Below are positions 7,826-16,504 of a stretch of DNA of 33,625 nt, one piece after another. Made by a program: the position numbers and the translations under genes. Position 1 is the stretch's first letter, and each line of letters opens with the position of its first letter. The DNA is taken from NCBI RefSeq assembly GCF_000307225.1, contig NZ_HE978618.1, positions 1-33,625 on the forward strand. The letters run 5' to 3'. The stretch is from Anaerococcus vaginalis (lineage in GTDB: Bacteria; Bacillota; Clostridia; Tissierellales; Peptoniphilaceae). The notes under the pieces are model-generated. The model did no database searches. It was not told the origin of the DNA and saw nothing but the letters and a program-made list of their open reading frames with translations.

Positions 7826-8754
7826 TACATAATTCCAAGTACAGATGCAATTATTCCTATTATAAATAGGGCTATAATTATAGCAATTGGAGATACATTT
7901 TTCTTTAATAATTTACAAATACCAAGTGTTAGTAGCATTGGAACAAGGCCTGGGATTAATTGGTTTAAGTTATCTTGTAAGGTTGTAACCTTAACTTGAT
8001 CAAGTCCATTAGCTCCTAATTGATTGTAAAGTTTAAAGGCTTCTTGAAGTCCCTTACTTCCACTTGATAGAGAATTCCAGTCAATGAAAGATCCTGCTTG
8101 TTGAGTTACTTCTGATACATTTACTGTAAATGTTACGTTTACCCATCTTTGTACCAAAGCTCCAACTATAAACATACCTACAATTGATGCAACTAAGTTT
8201 ACTTTTCCTAAAAGTCCACCAGATAAGTCTTGAGTAATTTCATTTCCTACTTTATAACCAAATTCTTGACTCTTCCACTCAAATGCCATTCTTATAATAT
8301 TCCATAAAACAAAGAATAATATTGGTCCAAGAGGATTTCCAGTAAGAGCCATTGAAGCACCAAGAGCTCCTATTATTGGTCTTGCTGTAAACCAGAAAAC
8401 TGGATCTCCAACACCTGCTAAAGGTCCCATCATTCCTATTTTTACTGAGTTTATTGTTTTATCTTCAATTGGAGCACCGTTTGCTCTTTCTTCTTCCATC
8501 GCAAGGGTAACTCCCATTACTGGGCTTGAAAGATATGGGTGAGTGTTATAAAACTCTAAGTGTCTTTTTAAGGCAGCTTTTCTATCTTCGTCTGATTTAT
8601 ATAATTTTTTGATAGCAGGAATTATTGAATAACACCAACCACCATTTTGCATACGTTCGTAATTCCAAGAACCTTGTAGGAGTTGATGACGATTAAATAC
8701 TTTTATCCTATCAGATCTTGATAATACTATTCTTTTTTCATTTACTTCAGTCAT
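7825..8754 (-). CDS. manZ: PTS mannose/fructose/sorbose family IID subunit
   Basis: A 309-residue membrane component that works with IIC to carry the sugar. Family hallmarks are the N-terminal RHQLLQGSWNYERMQNGG-type segment, the long amphipathic middle with GAPIEDKTINSVKIGMMGPLAGVGDP, and hydrophobic helices including a C-terminal one (IAIIIALFIIGIIASVLGIM). Good AGGAGG site before the ATG. Third gene of the IIAB-IIC-IID operon, 8 bases after IIC. Confidence 0.95.
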   Translation of the reverse strand: MTEVNEKRIVLSRSDRIKVFNRHQLLQGSWNYERMQNGGWCYSIIPAIKKLYKSDEDRKAALKRHLEFYNTHPYLSSPVMGVTLAMEEERANGAPIEDKTINSVKIGMMGPLAGVGDPVFWFTARPIIGALGASMALTGNPLGPILFFVLWNIIRMAFEWKSQEFGYKVGNEITQDLSGGLLGKVNLVASIVGMFIVGALVQRWVNVTFTVNVSEVTQQAGSFIDWNSLSSGSKGLQEAFKLYNQLGANGLDQVKVTTLQDNLNQLIPGLVPMLLTLGICKLLKKNVSPIAIIIALFIIGIIASVLGIM

Positions 8755-8762
8755 ATTTCCTC

Positions 8763-9572
8763 CTAATAATCATTTATGATATCACCAAGTGGATCTCCAG
8801 TATTTGCTGATCCATTTGATGAAGATGATTCTTTAAGCTTCAAATAAATAAGGGCAAGAGCAAATCCAACTACACCAAGTCCTATTAGGGTTAGTTGTGG
8901 TATTGCTGCAACTGCAAAACCAATAGCAAAAAATGGCCAAGTTTCTTTTGTACTCATCATATTAATTACCATTGCATAACCTACTGCTGCAACCATTCCT
9001 CCACCTACTTCCATACCATGTTTTAACCAGTCTGGCATAGAATTTAAAACTCCTGTTACAACTTGTGGAGATACAAAACAAAGTGCTGCTGCAGGAATTG
9101 CTATTCTAAGTCCTTGCATTAGAACTGCTAGCATATGAAGTATTTCAATTTTTCTGAAATTTCCTTCTTCTGCTGCAGCATCCATTCCGTGAACCATAGG
9201 AATAGCTAAAGTTCTTGCTATCATTGTTAAAAATAAACCTGCTACTGAAAGTGGTATAGCAACTGCAATTGATGTGTTTATTGCATTGTTTATATTTCCT
9301 GTTCCATCTTGTAGAGCTAAAACCATAATTATAGCACTAGCAACTGATGCCAAAGCTGCATCTGGAGCTACTGCTGCTCCTATATTCGCCCAACCAAGAG
9401 CAATCATTTGAAGAGCACCACCAAGCATAATTCCTTCTTTTAAATGTCCACTTACAAGTCCAATCAAAGTACAAGCTACGATTGGTTGATGGAATTGGAA
9501 TTGATCTAGGATTCCTTCCATACCTGCAAGTAGAGCAACTATAACAATTAAAATAATACTAATTGCTGACAT
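8763..9572 (-). CDS. manY: PTS mannose/fructose/sorbose family IIC subunit
   Basis: A 269-residue polytopic membrane protein, the sugar channel of the mannose PTS. The opening ILIVIVALLAGMEGILDQFQ, the GLVSGHLKEGIMLGGALQMIALGWANIGAAVAPD segment (abridged) and TWPFFAIGFAVAAIPQLTLIG are typical. Substrates of the family include mannose, glucose, glucosamine and others; which one cannot be read from the sequence. Located between IIAB and IID with 8-9 base gaps. Confidence 0.95.
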   Translation of the reverse strand: MSAISIILIVIVALLAGMEGILDQFQFHQPIVACTLIGLVSGHLKEGIMLGGALQMIALGWANIGAAVAPDAALASVASAIIMVLALQDGTGNINNAINTSIAVAIPLSVAGLFLTMIARTLAIPMVHGMDAAAEEGNFRKIEILHMLAVLMQGLRIAIPAAALCFVSPQVVTGVLNSMPDWLKHGMEVGGGMVAAVGYAMVINMMSTKETWPFFAIGFAVAAIPQLTLIGLGVVGFALALIYLKLKESSSSNGSANTGDPLGDIINDY

Positions 9573-9581
9573 AATTCCTCC

Positions 9582-10583
9582 TTAAGCCAAACCAAGTTCT
9601 GATTTTGCTTTGTTCATAATATTTGTAAAATTTTCAGGCTGATTTGCTGGAACTTTTCTTACATCAATTTTAATTCCCTTTTCGAGTATTTTTTCAAAAG
9701 TTTCAACATCTTCCTTGCCCATAGAAACTGTAGAAGTTACATAGGCCTTTCCTTGAGAATGAGCCATAGATCCAAGATTTATTTCTTTTATATCCGCTCC
9801 TTTTTCAAGAAGCTCTAGGGCATCTTGTGGTGTTTCAAATAATAACATTGCCCTTGTGTCTCCAAAACGTGGATCTTTGAAAATTTCTGCCATTTTCCAT
9901 ATTGGCACAACGTGAGCCTTTACTCCTGGGGGAGCAGCCTCCATTATCATTGACTTACGTAGTTTATCTTCGCTTACATTGTCACTTACAACAATTATCC
10001 TTGAAGGATTTGTTGATTTAGTCCAACTTGTGGCAACTTGTCCATGAAGTAATCTTGTATCAATCCTTGCAAGAACAATATCAATTTTCCCATCTCCAAT
10101 TACAGTTCCTTCTGGAATTGAACCTGTGTGTTTTGGAAGATTTTCTTTTGAATCGTCTTTTGTATTTGACTTATTGTAGTCGTCCATCAAGGATTCTGGT
10201 TTAGTTTTTACTCCTTCTTTGGCAGGCTCTAACAATAATTTTGCAAGATTATGTGATTTTTCTTCCATTAATCTTGAGCCAAGTGCCTCAATTAGCATGG
10301 GTAAATTTAGTCCGGTAAGAACTGCCCATTTTTCTTCATTTCCATCCATTAGAGCTGAAACTTGATTAAAAGGTGTTCCGCCCCAAAGATCGACCATGAA
10401 AAGTATCTCTTCACAATCAAGCTTTTTAATTTTTTCTTCAAGATCTGCCCTTAAATCATCGGGACCCATTGAAGGTAAAAGAACTGCTGTTTCTAATTTT
10501 TCTTGTTCTCCAAAAATCATTTCACCAGATTGTCTTATACCTTGAGCAAATTCACCATGACTTGCCAGTATAATACCTATCAT
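9582..10583 (-). CDS. manX: PTS mannose family IIAB fusion subunit
   Basis: A 333-residue cytosolic phosphotransfer protein. The IIA domain (about 1-130) carries the phospho-His9 in ILASHGEFAQG and the VDLWGGTPFN motif. A charged linker (about 131-165) leads to the IIB domain with phospho-His180 in RIDTRLLHGQVATSW. It passes phosphate from HPr to the incoming sugar. The start has a strong AAGGAGGG site. First gene of the operon, divergent from the peptidase gene at 10750. A possible promoter is at 10632-10660. I saw no sigma-54 (-12/-24) promoter. Confidence 0.95.
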   Translation of the reverse strand: MIGIILASHGEFAQGIRQSGEMIFGEQEKLETAVLLPSMGPDDLRADLEEKIKKLDCEEILFMVDLWGGTPFNQVSALMDGNEEKWAVLTGLNLPMLIEALGSRLMEEKSHNLAKLLLEPAKEGVKTKPESLMDDYNKSNTKDDSKENLPKHTGSIPEGTVIGDGKIDIVLARIDTRLLHGQVATSWTKSTNPSRIIVVSDNVSEDKLRKSMIMEAAPPGVKAHVVPIWKMAEIFKDPRFGDTRAMLLFETPQDALELLEKGADIKEINLGSMAHSQGKAYVTSTVSMGKEDVETFEKILEKGIKIDVRKVPANQPENFTNIMNKAKSELGLA

Positions 10584-10631
10584 TTACTTCCCTCCTTAAA
10601 TTAAATTGATTTATTTTATAAACCTATTCTA

Positions 10632-10660
10632 ATTCTACACTATATTTCCAAATTTATTAA
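10632..10660 (-). promoter_or_regulatory. candidate promoter of the mannose PTS operon
   Basis: Minus strand TTAATA (10655-10660), 17 bp, TAGAAT (10632-10637), about 49 bases upstream of the manX start at 10583. The -35 match is modest, and the region is very AT-rich, so chance matches are likely. Confidence 0.35.
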
Positions 10661-10749
10661 ATATTTTTTTAAATCATTTTTTCTATTAATGAGATAAAAA
10701 TTTTTTAAGAGTATAGTTGTAGTAATAAATATAATGAAAGGATTTATTA

Positions 10750-13605
10750 ATGGAAAAATATATTTTAATAAAAAATAAAAAATATGAAAAACTTGGTCTT
10801 GATGTTTTTTTGTATGAGCACAAAAAATCTGGGGCAAGAATTAATTATATAAAAACAGATGATAAAAATAAAACTTTTGCAATCGCTTTTAAAACTCCAC
10901 CAGAATCTTCTAAGGGGATTTCTCATATTTTGGAACATTCTGTTTTAAATGGTTCGAAAAAATATAGGACCAAAGAGCCTTTTATGGATATGATTGCTTC
11001 AAGTCTTCAAACTTTTTTAAATGCAATGACCTATCCTGATAAAACTGTTTATCCAGTAGCAAGTGAAAATGACAAAGATTTTTTTAATCTTCAAGATGTT
11101 TATTTGGATGCAGTTTTTAATCCGAGAGTTTTAAATAAGGAAGAAATTTTTCTCCAAGAAGGAAAATCTATAAAGATTGATGAAAATGGAAAATTTTCTG
11201 TATCGGGAGTAGTCTATAATGAAATGAAAGGTGCAATTACAAATCCTGATACAATTATTATTAATGAAATAAATAAATATCTTTATAAAGATTCTTGCTA
11301 CCAATATGTTTCAGGTGGAAATCCTTATGATATTTCAAAACTGACTTATGAAGAATTTTTGGATTTTTACAAAAGATTTTACCACCCATCAAATGCTGAT
11401 ATTTTTTATTATGGGGATATGGATATTGAAAAATATTTAGAAAATCTTGATAAGGAATACTTGTCCCATTATGAGAAAAAAGAAATTCTTGCTGATTGTA
11501 GAGTTTTTGAAAATTATTATGAAAAACCAATTTTTACATCTTTTCAGTCAAATGATGAGGATGAAAATAAGTCTTATCTTACCTATTCATTTTTGACTAA
11601 TGAAAGATCTGATATAAAATCTCAGCTTACAAATGCAATTTTATCTATTGCCCTTTTTAATTCAGACTCCTCAGAAATTTCTCAAAAAATTTACAGGGAA
11701 ATTTCTCCTGAAAGTTTTTATGCAAGGACTGGTTATGGAAAAAGATCTTCAATTCAAATTACAGCCCAAGGAACTTCTTCTGAAAATTTAGATAGATTTG
11801 TTGAAATAATTGAAGAAGAACTTAAAAATTATGCTAACCATATTCCAAAAGATTCCCTAAGAGCAGCCCATGCCCTTTTTGATTTTTCTCAAAGAGATCA
11901 AATAAATTCTGCTTCAAAGGGAATAGAATATATACTCATGCACAATCTTGATAATGAAATTTTTGATAGCCTAAATTTAATTGACTATATAAATGAATTG
12001 GGTGATTTGATTGAAACTGATTATTTTGAAAAACAAGTTAGGAAATATTTTCTTGATAACAAGACTAAATTAATCCTTGTAGCAAAGCCTGATAAGGATT
12101 ATTTTAAAAATATTGAAGAAAAAATCGATAAAGATTTGGATGATTTAAAAAATCATTGTCGAATGAAGAAATAGAAAATTTAAAGAAAAGGAAGAAAAAT
12201 TAAAGGCTTTCCAAGAAAGAGAAGATACAAAGGAAGAAAAGGCTACAATTCCAACTCTTGAAATTAGTGATGTAGATTTTGATATTGAAAAAGTTCCAAG
12301 AAAAATCGAGGAGGATAATTTTAAATTTATCTACCACGATCTTGATAGTGCGGGGATGATTTATAATGAATTTTTCTTTGATATAAACCATCTTAGCCTT
12401 GAAAATCTCAAATACCTTTGTCTAATTTCTGATCTTTTAGGATCGATTGATACAAAAAAACATTCCTATCAAAAATTAGATGATTTAATTCCGATAAATA
12501 TGTCAGGTCTTAATTTCACTATTCAAAATATAAAAAATAAGGATGGAGAAATTAATAATTTTATAAAAATTTCCTTTAAAACTACTATTGATAGGTATGA
12601 AAAATCCTTGAGTCTTGTTAAGGAGATTATGGATGAGTCTGTTTTTGATGATGAAAAAAGAATTAAGGATATTTTAAAACAAATTAAGTCCTTATTTGAA
12701 ATGACTATGTATGATTCAGGTCATAGTCTTGCCCTAACCCGTTCTTTTTCACATTTTGATAAACTTTCTTATATTAAAGATGAGCTAAATGGTTTTGGCT
12801 ACTATGAATTTATAAAGAAAATTTCTAAAGACCTTGACGCTAATTTCAATGATTTTAAAGAAAAATTGCAAAATTTGTATGAAGAGATTTTCTCAAAAAA
12901 TCTTTTAATAACTCTCACTGGCTCAAATGAAGATTATAAAAAAGTTAAGATTTATATAAAAAGAGAATTTTCAGATCTTGATAAAATTAAAAAAGAAAAA
13001 ACTCAAATTGATTTTCACAAAAAATATTATAAAGAAGCAATTTTGTCAGATGCAAATGTTAATTATGTTTCAATGGGAGCTGACTTAGGTGAATTTTCCG
13101 AGAAAAAATTAAATATTCTATCCCTTTCTACATCAATCCTTTCAAATCCTTACCTTCACGATTTAATTCGTGCAAAAGGCGGAGCTTATGGAGCTGGAAT
13201 AATGGTTGATATGTATGGAAATGTTGGTTCATATTCTTATAGGGATCCTCACATAGAAAAAACTATAGAAAATTATAAAAAAATCCCTGAAATTTTGGAA
13301 AATTTGAAACTTGATTCAAATGATTTGAAAAACCAAAAATTTCAAAAATGGGTTCATATTTAAAAGCTCAATCAATTCAGGCAAAAGCATCTTTAGATTG
13401 CATAAGATATTTGCAAGGATTTTCTTATAAAGAGCTTGAAGAAAAATTTTTTGATATTAAAAATGCAAGTTTAGATGATATAATTAATTTAAAAGATGAT
13501 TATAAACATATTTTGGATAAGGAAAATATTACAGTTTTCGGAAATAGGGAAAAAATAAAAGAAAATGAAAAATATTTTGATAAAATTATAGACCTTGATT
13601 TCTAA
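10750..13605 (+). pseudogene. M16C (presequence protease/PreP-like) zinc peptidase, broken by three frameshifts
   Basis: A pitrilysin-type peptidase in four pieces. The first frame (10750-12174) holds the inverted zinc motif HILEH (His59, Glu62, His63) and the downstream ligand region VVYNEMKGAI. After KNH the text resumes in the next frame as LSNEEIENLK, a typical PreP linker. It shifts again to KEEKLKAFQEREDTKEEKATIPTL, runs to 13363, then shifts a third time (GSYLKAQSIQAKASLD...) and ends at 13605. Each shift is repaired by adding one base: near 12156-12157, near 12186-12189, and in the A5 run just before 13348. The repaired protein is about 952 residues, normal for M16C. Signal peptide absent. 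Either a recent pseudogene or an error-prone sequence. Confidence 0.85.
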
Positions 13606-13650
13606 TTTACTTATTATATTTAATATTAAATTTATTTACCTATTGCTTTC

Positions 13651-13659
13651 TGTTATAAT
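13651..13659 (+). promoter_or_regulatory. extended -10 promoter for xpaC-telA
   Basis: TGTTATAAT (TG at 13651-13652, TATAAT at 13654-13659) lies 17 bases before the xpaC ATG. No good -35 is seen 17 bp upstream, which extended -10 promoters can tolerate. The predicted leader would be only about 10 bases, just enough to carry the AAGGAG site, so the call is tentative. Confidence 0.45.
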
Positions 13660-13676
13660 TTTAGTAAGGAGTAAAT

Positions 13677-14795
13677 ATGACAAATTTTGACAAAGAAAAC
13701 GAAAAATCTTTTGAAAATAGCTTAAATAGGGCTATATCCGATATGGATTTTTCTGATATAAGCGATAAACTTAAAACCAGCCTTGATTTATTTATTGATA
13801 AAACCACATCATTTATAAATGGAAATTCAATGAGAAAACCAGTTATTCAAACTAAAAATCCACAAGTTTGTGCCCAAAATTCGCCAGAAAAATCTAAGTC
13901 TGGTCTTTTAAAAACTGGTGCTATTATTTCCTTTATGGCAACTTTTGCATTTACACTTTCATTTATTGATGCTGAGCCTGATATGTTTACAAATTTTATT
14001 ATGGCAATAGTTTTTGGCGTTTTAGGATTTTTTTCTTGGAAGAAAGCAAAACAAATTGATAAAATTTCGAAAGATTACACAAGATTTTTAAGAGAGCTTG
14101 GTAATAATACTGTAATTCCGATAAGAGATTTGGCATCATCAGTACAAAAATCAGAAGAAGATACCATAAAAGAGCTAATGTATATGATGGATAAGGGATA
14201 TTTTAAACAAGCGAGGATTGTAGAAAATAATTCACTTTTTCTGCTTGATATCCCAACTTTTCAACTATACAAAAACCAAAAAGAGCAAATGCAAAATTTG
14301 ACTTTTGAAGAAAGAAAACAAATAGAAGAAGATTCCAATAAAAATGTAAATCTTGAAAAAGCAGAAAATATAGTAAAAATTTCAAGCAAGGAAATAAATT
14401 CAATAAATCTTGATATTTCAAGAATCAAAAACAGGGCCTTTCTTGAAAAAGTAATAGGGGTCAAAAAAAGTATAGAAAATATTGTAAATATAATAAAAAG
14501 ATATCCAGAAAAAGCCTATGCTTTGGATAAGTTTATGGATTATTATTTGCCAACAACTGTAAAATTAATAGACGCTTATACAGAATATGAAATTATGGAT
14601 TCAAATGATCCAAAAATCAAAAATTCTCTTGTAGAAATTGAATCTTCCATAAAAACTATAAATGAAGCCTTTGGAAAAATTCAATTAGAACTTATGGAAG
14701 ATAGGACTATGGATATAAAAACTGACATAGAAACTATGAAAATTTTGTTAAACCAAGAAGGATACTTAGAAAAGGATTGGAGTAAAGATGAGTGA
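13677..14795 (+). CDS. xpaC: XpaC-family (5-bromo-4-chloroindolyl phosphate hydrolysis) protein
   Basis: A 372-residue membrane protein of the XpaC family. After a polar N-terminus, two close membrane helices are visible at about 79-97 (GAIISFMATFAFTLSFID) and 105-122 (FIMAIVFGVLGFFSW), followed by a long helical, probably coiled, cytosolic region. Residues around KDYTRFLRELGNNTVIPIRDLA resemble the family's winged-helix-like part. The hydrolase name is historical; the true role is unknown but linked to the envelope and TelA. It overlaps telA by 8 bases, so the two are one unit. Confidence 0.85.
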   Translation: MTNFDKENEKSFENSLNRAISDMDFSDISDKLKTSLDLFIDKTTSFINGNSMRKPVIQTKNPQVCAQNSPEKSKSGLLKTGAIISFMATFAFTLSFIDAEPDMFTNFIMAIVFGVLGFFSWKKAKQIDKISKDYTRFLRELGNNTVIPIRDLASSVQKSEEDTIKELMYMMDKGYFKQARIVENNSLFLLDIPTFQLYKNQKEQMQNLTFEERKQIEEDSNKNVNLEKAENIVKISSKEINSINLDISRIKNRAFLEKVIGVKKSIENIVNIIKRYPEKAYALDKFMDYYLPTTVKLIDAYTEYEIMDSNDPKIKNSLVEIESSIKTINEAFGKIQLELMEDRTMDIKTDIETMKILLNQEGYLEKDWSKDE

Positions 14796-15891
14796 TATTA
14801 AATTAAGATTAGACGGAGAAAATGAAGAAGTCGAATTAAAAGCAGTAGAATACAAAGAAAAAATTCAAATTGACAAGTCAATAAAATTTTCTCCAGAAGA
14901 GGAAAAACAAATCGATGATTTCTCAAAAAAAATTGACCTAGAAGATTCAAATATAATTCTCCAATATGGAGTTGGCGCCCAAAAAAAGATTTCAAATTTC
15001 TCAGAAAAAACTTTAAATACAGTAAAAAGCAAAGACCTTGGAGAAATCGGAGGACTTTTGGACAATGTTGTTTCAGAAATAAAATCAATGGAAGTAGATG
15101 ATGGTGGCGTTTTAGGCTTTTTCAAAAAACAAAAATCAAAATTTGAAAATATGAAATTAAAATACCAATCAACCGAAAAAAATATTGAAGAAATTGCTAA
15201 ATCTTTAGACAACCATCAAATAACCCTATTAAAAGATATTTCCCTACTAGACCAAATGTATGAACTAAATGAAGATTATTATAAAGAACTTTCTATGTAT
15301 ATAGAAGCTGGAAATAGAAAACTAAAAAGAACTTTTGAAGAAGATATACCAGCTCTTGAAAATACCGCAAGAATTTCAAATCTTCCAATGGATGCCCAAA
15401 AGGCAAATGATCTAAAAGCCCAAGCCAATAGGTTTGAAAAAAAATTACACGATTTAGATTTAACCAGAATGGTTTCAATGCAAATGGCACCACAAATTAG
15501 GATGGTTCAATCATCAAATTCAATTATGGCAGAAAAAATCCAAACAACAATTGTAAATACAATTCCACTTTGGAAAAATCAAATGGTCCTAGCCCTTGGT
15601 ATGAGCCACACTGAACAAGCCATAAGGGCCCAAGAAGCAGTTACAAATCTTACCAACGATTTATTAAAAGCCAACGCTGACAAATTAAAGCAAAATACAA
15701 TCGACACAGCAAGGGCAACAGAACGCGGTATAGTAGACCTTGATACAATAAAATACACAAATGACAGATTAATCGAGGCGATTGACGAAGTTAGAACAAT
15801 CCAAATCGAAGGAAAGAAAAATAGAGAAGACGCAAAAATTGAACTTGGTCGTCTTGAAGAAGAATTAAAAAGAAATTTATTGAAAAAATAG
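14788..15891 (+). CDS. telA: toxic anion resistance protein (TelA family)
   Basis: A 367-residue, largely alpha-helical cytosolic protein. The C-terminal two thirds match TelA: LTRMVSMQMAPQIRMVQ, NTIPLWKNQMVLALG, ATERGIVDLDTIKYTN and a closing GRLEEELKRNLL helix. TelA proteins are linked to tellurite and cell-envelope stress tolerance in Gram-positives; no enzymatic motif is evident. Translation is coupled to xpaC by overlap, and the next small gene follows after 13 bases. Confidence 0.92.
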   Translation: MSDIKLRLDGENEEVELKAVEYKEKIQIDKSIKFSPEEEKQIDDFSKKIDLEDSNIILQYGVGAQKKISNFSEKTLNTVKSKDLGEIGGLLDNVVSEIKSMEVDDGGVLGFFKKQKSKFENMKLKYQSTEKNIEEIAKSLDNHQITLLKDISLLDQMYELNEDYYKELSMYIEAGNRKLKRTFEEDIPALENTARISNLPMDAQKANDLKAQANRFEKKLHDLDLTRMVSMQMAPQIRMVQSSNSIMAEKIQTTIVNTIPLWKNQMVLALGMSHTEQAIRAQEAVTNLTNDLLKANADKLKQNTIDTARATERGIVDLDTIKYTNDRLIEAIDEVRTIQIEGKKNREDAKIELGRLEEELKRNLLKK

Positions 15892-15904
15892 TTAGGAGAA
15901 AAAA

Positions 15905-16165
15905 ATGGCAGAAAAAATAGAATTCAAATTTGACACCCAGCTTTTAATAGCAGGAGAAGATTTAGACGAGGATGAAATTTTCGATCATATAACAGAAAAT
16001 TTTGAAGGCGATAGCCTTCTTGCAGTAGGAGATGAAGATTTAATAAAAATCCACTTTCACACAAATAAACCATGGGAGATATTAGAATACGCCCAATCAA
16101 TCGGCGATATTTTTGACGTGGTGGTAGAAAATATGCAAAGACAAGCTGATGGTTTAAAAGGATAA
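15905..16165 (+). CDS. small FakA C-terminal-domain-like protein
   Basis: An 86-residue protein with an AGGAGA site. The pattern TQLLIAGEDLDEDEI...GDSLLAVGDEDLIKIHFHTNKPWEILEYAQSIG (abridged) ... VVENMQRQ closely follows the C-terminal region of the fatty-acid/DAK kinase subunit FakA, where GDSLVVVGDDDLVKVHVHT-type text is usual. Here it stands alone, with no kinase domain. Last gene of the xpaC-telA unit, just before a terminator. Function unknown; a role as a binding partner or regulator of a FakA-like protein is only a guess. Confidence 0.72.
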   Translation: MAEKIEFKFDTQLLIAGEDLDEDEIFDHITENFEGDSLLAVGDEDLIKIHFHTNKPWEILEYAQSIGDIFDVVVENMQRQADGLKG

Positions 16166-16176
16166 AAAATATAAAA

Positions 16177-16249
16177 AGACAGAAAGATAACCTAACCCCA
16201 AATCCGAAATAAGGACAAAGGAACTTGGGTTATTTTTCTGCCTTTTTTT
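16177..16249 (+). terminator. long-stem terminator after the telA operon
   Basis: The left arm (about 16177-16195, AGACAGAAAGATAACC...) pairs with the right arm (about 16224-16243, ...GGGTTATTTTTCTGCCT) with three mismatches, followed by T7. The loop is about 28 bases. It lies 11 bases after the stop of the small gene. Confidence 0.75.
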
Positions 16250-16334
16250 GTTTGATAAAAAAAGTTAATTATTTAAAAATTAAGGAGTTGAATAAAATTA
16301 ATGCTTTAGAAATTAAAATAAATAAAAAAACAAC

Positions 16335-16432
16335 CCATCTCGAGCGCAGCCGAGAGATCTCTTTAATTTACTTTAGCTTTAAATATAATTTTCCCTTGAG
16401 ATCTCTCGACTCATTCCATTCGCTCGAGATGG
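16335..16432. repeat. REP-like palindromic repeat
   Basis: CCATCTCGAGCG (16335-16346) is the exact reverse complement of CGCTCGAGATGG (16421-16432), and CGAGAGATCTC (16351-16361) of GAGATCTCTCG (16398-16408). The two half-units differ in their insert (4 bases CAGC on the left, 12 bases on the right) and flank a 36-base AT-rich loop. The GC-rich, CGAG-containing text stands out from its AT-rich surroundings. Weaker pairing extends outward (AATAAATAAAA-type tracts). It lies between convergent transcripts and may also act as a terminator for the kinase on the minus strand. The rest of 16250-16504 holds no gene I can support. Confidence 0.8.
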
Positions 16433-16504
16433 ACTGGTGTTTGATTTTATTTATGGCTAAAGTTTATATATTTAATCGTTATCAGTTAATAATTTAAAAT
16501 TTTT

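Noticed and set aside
10730-10735. TATAAT just before the peptidase ATG as its promoter
   Set aside because: Only 14 bases before the ATG, so transcription would start inside or after the ribosome site; no -35 is visible. Likely chance in AT-rich DNA.
10584-10749. Sigma-54 promoter or LevR-type control of the mannose PTS
   Set aside because: No TGGCAC-N5-TTGC-like -24/-12 element seen upstream of manX.
12164-12174. A single insertion instead of two deletions in the peptidase linker
   Set aside because: One insertion could join the frames, but the two-deletion reading restores LSNEEIENLK, the text expected in this family.
12200-12391. Minus-strand open frame over the peptidase
   Set aside because: Antisense to the peptidase linker region whose plus-strand translation matches the M16C family; low-complexity product.
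12150-13365. Programmed frameshifting as the explanation for the peptidase breaks
   Set aside because: The sites (CATTGTC, AAAGAAAAGG, CAAAAATGG) are not canonical slippery heptamers and three in one gene is implausible.
16225-16497. Plus-strand open frame of 90 codons after the telA terminator
   Set aside because: It starts inside the terminator arm and crosses the REP-like palindrome; no family resemblance.
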